64,000 nt of DNA, taken from Nocardia uniformis NBRC 13702 (GTDB lineage Bacteria > Actinomycetota > Actinomycetes > Mycobacteriales > Mycobacteriaceae). A program made the position numbers and the translations under genes. Under the pieces are notes generated by a model. It did no database searches, had not been told where the DNA came from, and saw only the letters and a list, made by a program, of their open reading frames with translations. The stretch covers positions 62,001 through 126,000 of the forward strand of contig NZ_BDCE01000008.1 of assembly GCF_001613345.1 (NCBI RefSeq), read 5' to 3'. This document shows positions 61,581 to 64,000 of the stretch, in pieces (position 1 is the first letter of the stretch; the number at the start of each line of letters is the position of its first letter).

Positions 61581-64000
61581 GTGACAGTGCTCGACCCGAC
61601 GCAACCCGGTGCCGCCGACGGACCCGACCGGTGGACCGAGGTGGCGGCACGCCGGGAAGTCGTCGAGGAATTGGCGAAATACCGTGCAGCAGCGGCGAAT
61701 ACAGGTTCGGTGGACGCCTGCGGCCTGCCCACACCCGGTTACTGGGATGAACTCGTGGACAGCGGTGGCCAGGTGCGGGGGATGTGGACGGAACTGTCCG
61801 CCGACTTCTTGGATCAGGGCCGGGCCGGACTGCATCAAATGGATGCGCGGGTACGGCGGCTCATCTCCGACGACGCCATTACCTACACCGAGGTGAGCGG
61901 CTACCCCGGGGAGCGGGCGAGTGAGCCGACGCCGTGGCGGCTGGACCCGATTCCACTGCTGGTATCCGCCGACGACTGGACGGACCTGGAAGCGGGCCTG
62001 GTGCAGCGATCCCGGCTGCTGAACGCGGTACTCACCGATGTGTACGGGGAGCGCCGCACCCTCACCGCGGGGCTGTTGCCGCCACAGCTGGTCTTCGGGC
62101 ATCGTGGCTATGTGCGTGCGGCGCACGGGGTTTCACTGCCCGGTCGGCAACAGCTGTTCCTGCACGCCTGCGATATCAGCCGGTGGAGCGACGGGCAGTT
62201 CCGGGTGCTCAACGATTGGGCGCAGGCACCGTCGGGTGCGGGTTACGCGCTGGCCGATCGCCGGGTGGTGGCGGCGGCCATTCCGGAGGCCTTCGAGCTG
62301 GCCAGCCCCCGCCCGCTCACCCCGTTCGTCCGGGCCATGCGGTTGATGCTCATCGAGGCCGCGCCGCGCGCCGGGGATTCCGAACCCGTGGTGGTGGTGC
62401 TGAGTCCCGGCGTGCACTCCGAAACCGCGTTCGACCAAGCGTATTTGGCGTCCGTACTGGGCTTCCCCCTGGTGGAGAGTGCCGATCTGGTGGTGCGCGA
62501 CGGGCGGCTGTGGATGCGGTCGCTGGGCACCCTCGAACGCGTCGACGTGGTGCTACGCCGGGTGGATGCCGAATTCTCCGATCCGCTGGACCTGCGCCCC
62601 GATTCGCGACTGGGGGTCGTGGGCCTGGTGGAGGTATTGCGACGCGGTGCGGTGACGGTGGTCAATACGCTCGGCAGCGGACTGCTGGAAAGCCCGGCAC
62701 TGTCGTCCTTCCTGCCGCGCCTGTCCCGCACACTGCTCGATGAGGATCTGAAACTGCCTGGCGTGCCGTCTTATTGGGGCGGTGACGACCTCGAGCGCGC
62801 ACATCTGCGCACCAACGTCGATCGGCTCATTTTGCGTTCCACCGTCGACGACACCACCGTCTTCGGGCCGGTGCTGTCGCAGGAGCAGCGCGAAGAATGG
62901 TGCGCCCGCATCGACGCCGAGGGGTGGCGCTGGGTCGGTCAGGAACCCGCCCAGTTCTCCATCGCGCCCGCCATCGCCGAATCCGGCGGGCTGTCCGCCG
63001 CCCCCGTGGCCTTCCGCCTGTTCTCCCTCGCCGGTCGCGTCGGTTACCGCGTCATGCCGGGCGGCCTCGGTCAACTCCACCAGGCCAGCGGCCCCGCAGG
63101 TCTGATCGCCGAAGCCGCGGCCAAGGACGTCTGGGTCCACGCCGCCCCCACCACGGTCCCCGCGGTTACCGCGGAACTGCCCGACGAACGCGAACGCCCC
63201 GCCCCCACCGCCGCCGCCCACGAGGTGGTCAGCTCTCCCCGCGTCCTCAACGACCTCTTCTGGCTCGGCCGCTACAACGAACGCGCCGAATCCACCGTCC
63301 GCCTCCTCGCCGCCATCCACGACCGCTACCAGGACTACCGCTACCGCCCCTGGATGGAGGGCGCGGGCGGCATGATCGTCCTGGTGTCGGCCCTCGCCCG
63401 CATGACCGGCACCCCGTACCCGCCCACCAAACCCCCTGCTACCCAAGCGCCTCCGGCCTCTTCTTCCAGCCCGTCGAAGGGCGGGCCGGAGGGTGAGCGC
63501 ACTCAGTCGCCGTCGGGTGGGCCGGAGGGTGAGCGTACGCAGTCGCAAGCCGCTGGTGCGGGGGAGTTGGCGGGGCCGCTGGGTTCTTCCGGGCAGTCCC
63601 GAGGCGGTGGCACCCAGTCGCAGTCCGGCGGATCGAAGGGCGAGCGCACCCAGTCGCAATCGGTTGGGGCGCAGGGAAGTCGGGTGCCCTTGGAGTACAG
63701 GCGTCGGCGGGGCGCGTTCGATCATCCGACAGAGCCCATCGCGCTGCCGGGTGTCTCCTGGCGCGACCATCAGTTCCTGGTGACGCTCACCATTGATCGG
63801 GAGCTGCCCGGCTCCCTGGCCTATGCCGTGGATCGGTATGAGAAAGCGGCTCGGGCGGTGCGGGATCAGTTGTCGGCCGATACCTGGATGACGCTGGGGG
63901 CGATGGACCGGGCCTTCGCGGAATACCGTGGGGCGCGCGAGGATCGAGTGGTGGCGCTGGGTGGCGTGCATACCCGGGTGCTGTCGGGATTGCTGGCGCT
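61581..64000 (+). CDS. Circularly permuted ATP-grasp/alpha-E fusion (partial, runs off window)
   Basis: The frame is open for 806 codons to the window edge. GTG 61581 follows GGGAG. Residues about 1-540 match the circularly permuted type-2 ATP-grasp (DUF404/DUF407-like: LNAVLTDVYGERRTL, VFGHRGYVRAAHGV, VVVLSPGVHSETAFDQAYLASVLGFPLVE, VVNTLGSGLLESPAL, LILRSTVDD). From about 550 an alpha-E (DUF403) domain follows (RVLNDLFWLGRYNERAESTVRLL), interrupted at about 613-700 by a disordered insert with three GERTQS units. In the literature these domains are associated with transglutaminases as predicted amide ligases. It is 21 nt after the transglutaminase gene, so it belongs to the same operon. Confidence 0.82.
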   Translation, partial: MTVLDPTQPGAADGPDRWTEVAARREVVEELAKYRAAAANTGSVDACGLPTPGYWDELVDSGGQVRGMWTELSADFLDQGRAGLHQMDARVRRLISDDAITYTEVSGYPGERASEPTPWRLDPIPLLVSADDWTDLEAGLVQRSRLLNAVLTDVYGERRTLTAGLLPPQLVFGHRGYVRAAHGVSLPGRQQLFLHACDISRWSDGQFRVLNDWAQAPSGAGYALADRRVVAAAIPEAFELASPRPLTPFVRAMRLMLIEAAPRAGDSEPVVVVLSPGVHSETAFDQAYLASVLGFPLVESADLVVRDGRLWMRSLGTLERVDVVLRRVDAEFSDPLDLRPDSRLGVVGLVEVLRRGAVTVVNTLGSGLLESPALSSFLPRLSRTLLDEDLKLPGVPSYWGGDDLERAHLRTNVDRLILRSTVDDTTVFGPVLSQEQREEWCARIDAEGWRWVGQEPAQFSIAPAIAESGGLSAAPVAFRLFSLAGRVGYRVMPGGLGQLHQASGPAGLIAEAAAKDVWVHAAPTTVPAVTAELPDERERPAPTAAAHEVVSSPRVLNDLFWLGRYNERAESTVRLLAAIHDRYQDYRYRPWMEGAGGMIVLVSALARMTGTPYPPTKPPATQAPPASSSSPSKGGPEGERTQSPSGGPEGERTQSQAAGAGELAGPLGSSGQSRGGGTQSQSGGSKGERTQSQSVGAQGSRVPLEYRRRRGAFDHPTEPIALPGVSWRDHQFLVTLTIDRELPGSLAYAVDRYEKAARAVRDQLSADTWMTLGAMDRAFAEYRGAREDRVVALGGVHTRVLSGLLA

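Overview
The window looks like chromosome from a Nocardia-type actinomycete (Mycobacteriales). The DNA is GC-rich and many starts are GTG. Several genes appear leaderless (a TANNNT box 6 to 9 nt before the start codon). Many proteins carry Pro/Gln/Gly/Tyr-rich tails, and the content parallels the Mycobacterium tuberculosis ffs-aspC-dnaX-ybaB-recR neighbourhood (Rv3715c to Rv3722c as I remember it), with insertions. The genus is inferred. No phage, insertion sequence or CRISPR array was seen.

Layout. 0.1-2.6 kb: a divergent locus with four tightly packed small genes (one with a Clp N-domain-like segment) facing an NsdA-like regulator. 2.6-8.3 kb: a NUDIX hydrolase, a secreted protein, an HxlR/NmrA pair around a 12-bp-arm operator, and an MMPL/TetR pair around a palindromic operator. 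8.3-12.6 kb: a cysteine-less Rrf2 regulator and a heterodimeric ABC exporter whose two genes are joined by a 24-codon ORF. 12.7-17.9 kb: queuosine-related genes, namely Tgt, a YhhQ-type queuosine-precursor transporter and glutamyl-Q tRNA(Asp) synthetase, mixed with small membrane proteins. 18.3-21.8 kb: an orphan DUF397 gene, a stand-alone cytochrome bc1 cytochrome b (QcrB) and a WS/DGAT-like acyltransferase. 21.8-26.3 kb: tRNA-Ser(GGA), SRP RNA, AspC-type aminotransferase, a methyltransferase and an HhH-GPD protein.

26.5-32.2 kb is a sulfonate-sulfur locus: ssuD-ssuA-ssuB-ssuC on one strand and, divergently, a ROK activator resembling SsuR. The activator is preceded by a short leader ORF with tandem Cys codons and alternative hairpins, which suggests cysteine-responsive attenuation. 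32.3-37.5 kb: a DUF2207 protein, a zinc metallopeptidase, and an ammonium transporter with two GlnR-type boxes and a Glu in place of the first twin-His residue. 38-49.4 kb: a greatly expanded dnaX (about 1290 aa), the fadA-fadB beta-oxidation complex and a PknK-like kinase/MalT-type regulator. 49.4-56.4 kb: a methyltransferase/FAD-oxidoreductase pair of the 10-methyl-fatty-acid type, SRPBCC, MerR, ybaB, recR and small genes.

57.2-64 kb: a transglutaminase/DUF2126 protein and, 21 nt downstream, a circularly permuted ATP-grasp/alpha-E fusion that runs off the window. Both carry repetitive disordered inserts; the first contains seven perfect 18-bp tandem repeats. This is a predicted peptide-ligation/amide-modification system of unknown product and one of the best candidates for new biology here. 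Also notable are dispersed palindromic repeats of one family between genes (about 14.0, 26.4, 32.2, 35.2 and 52.4 kb).
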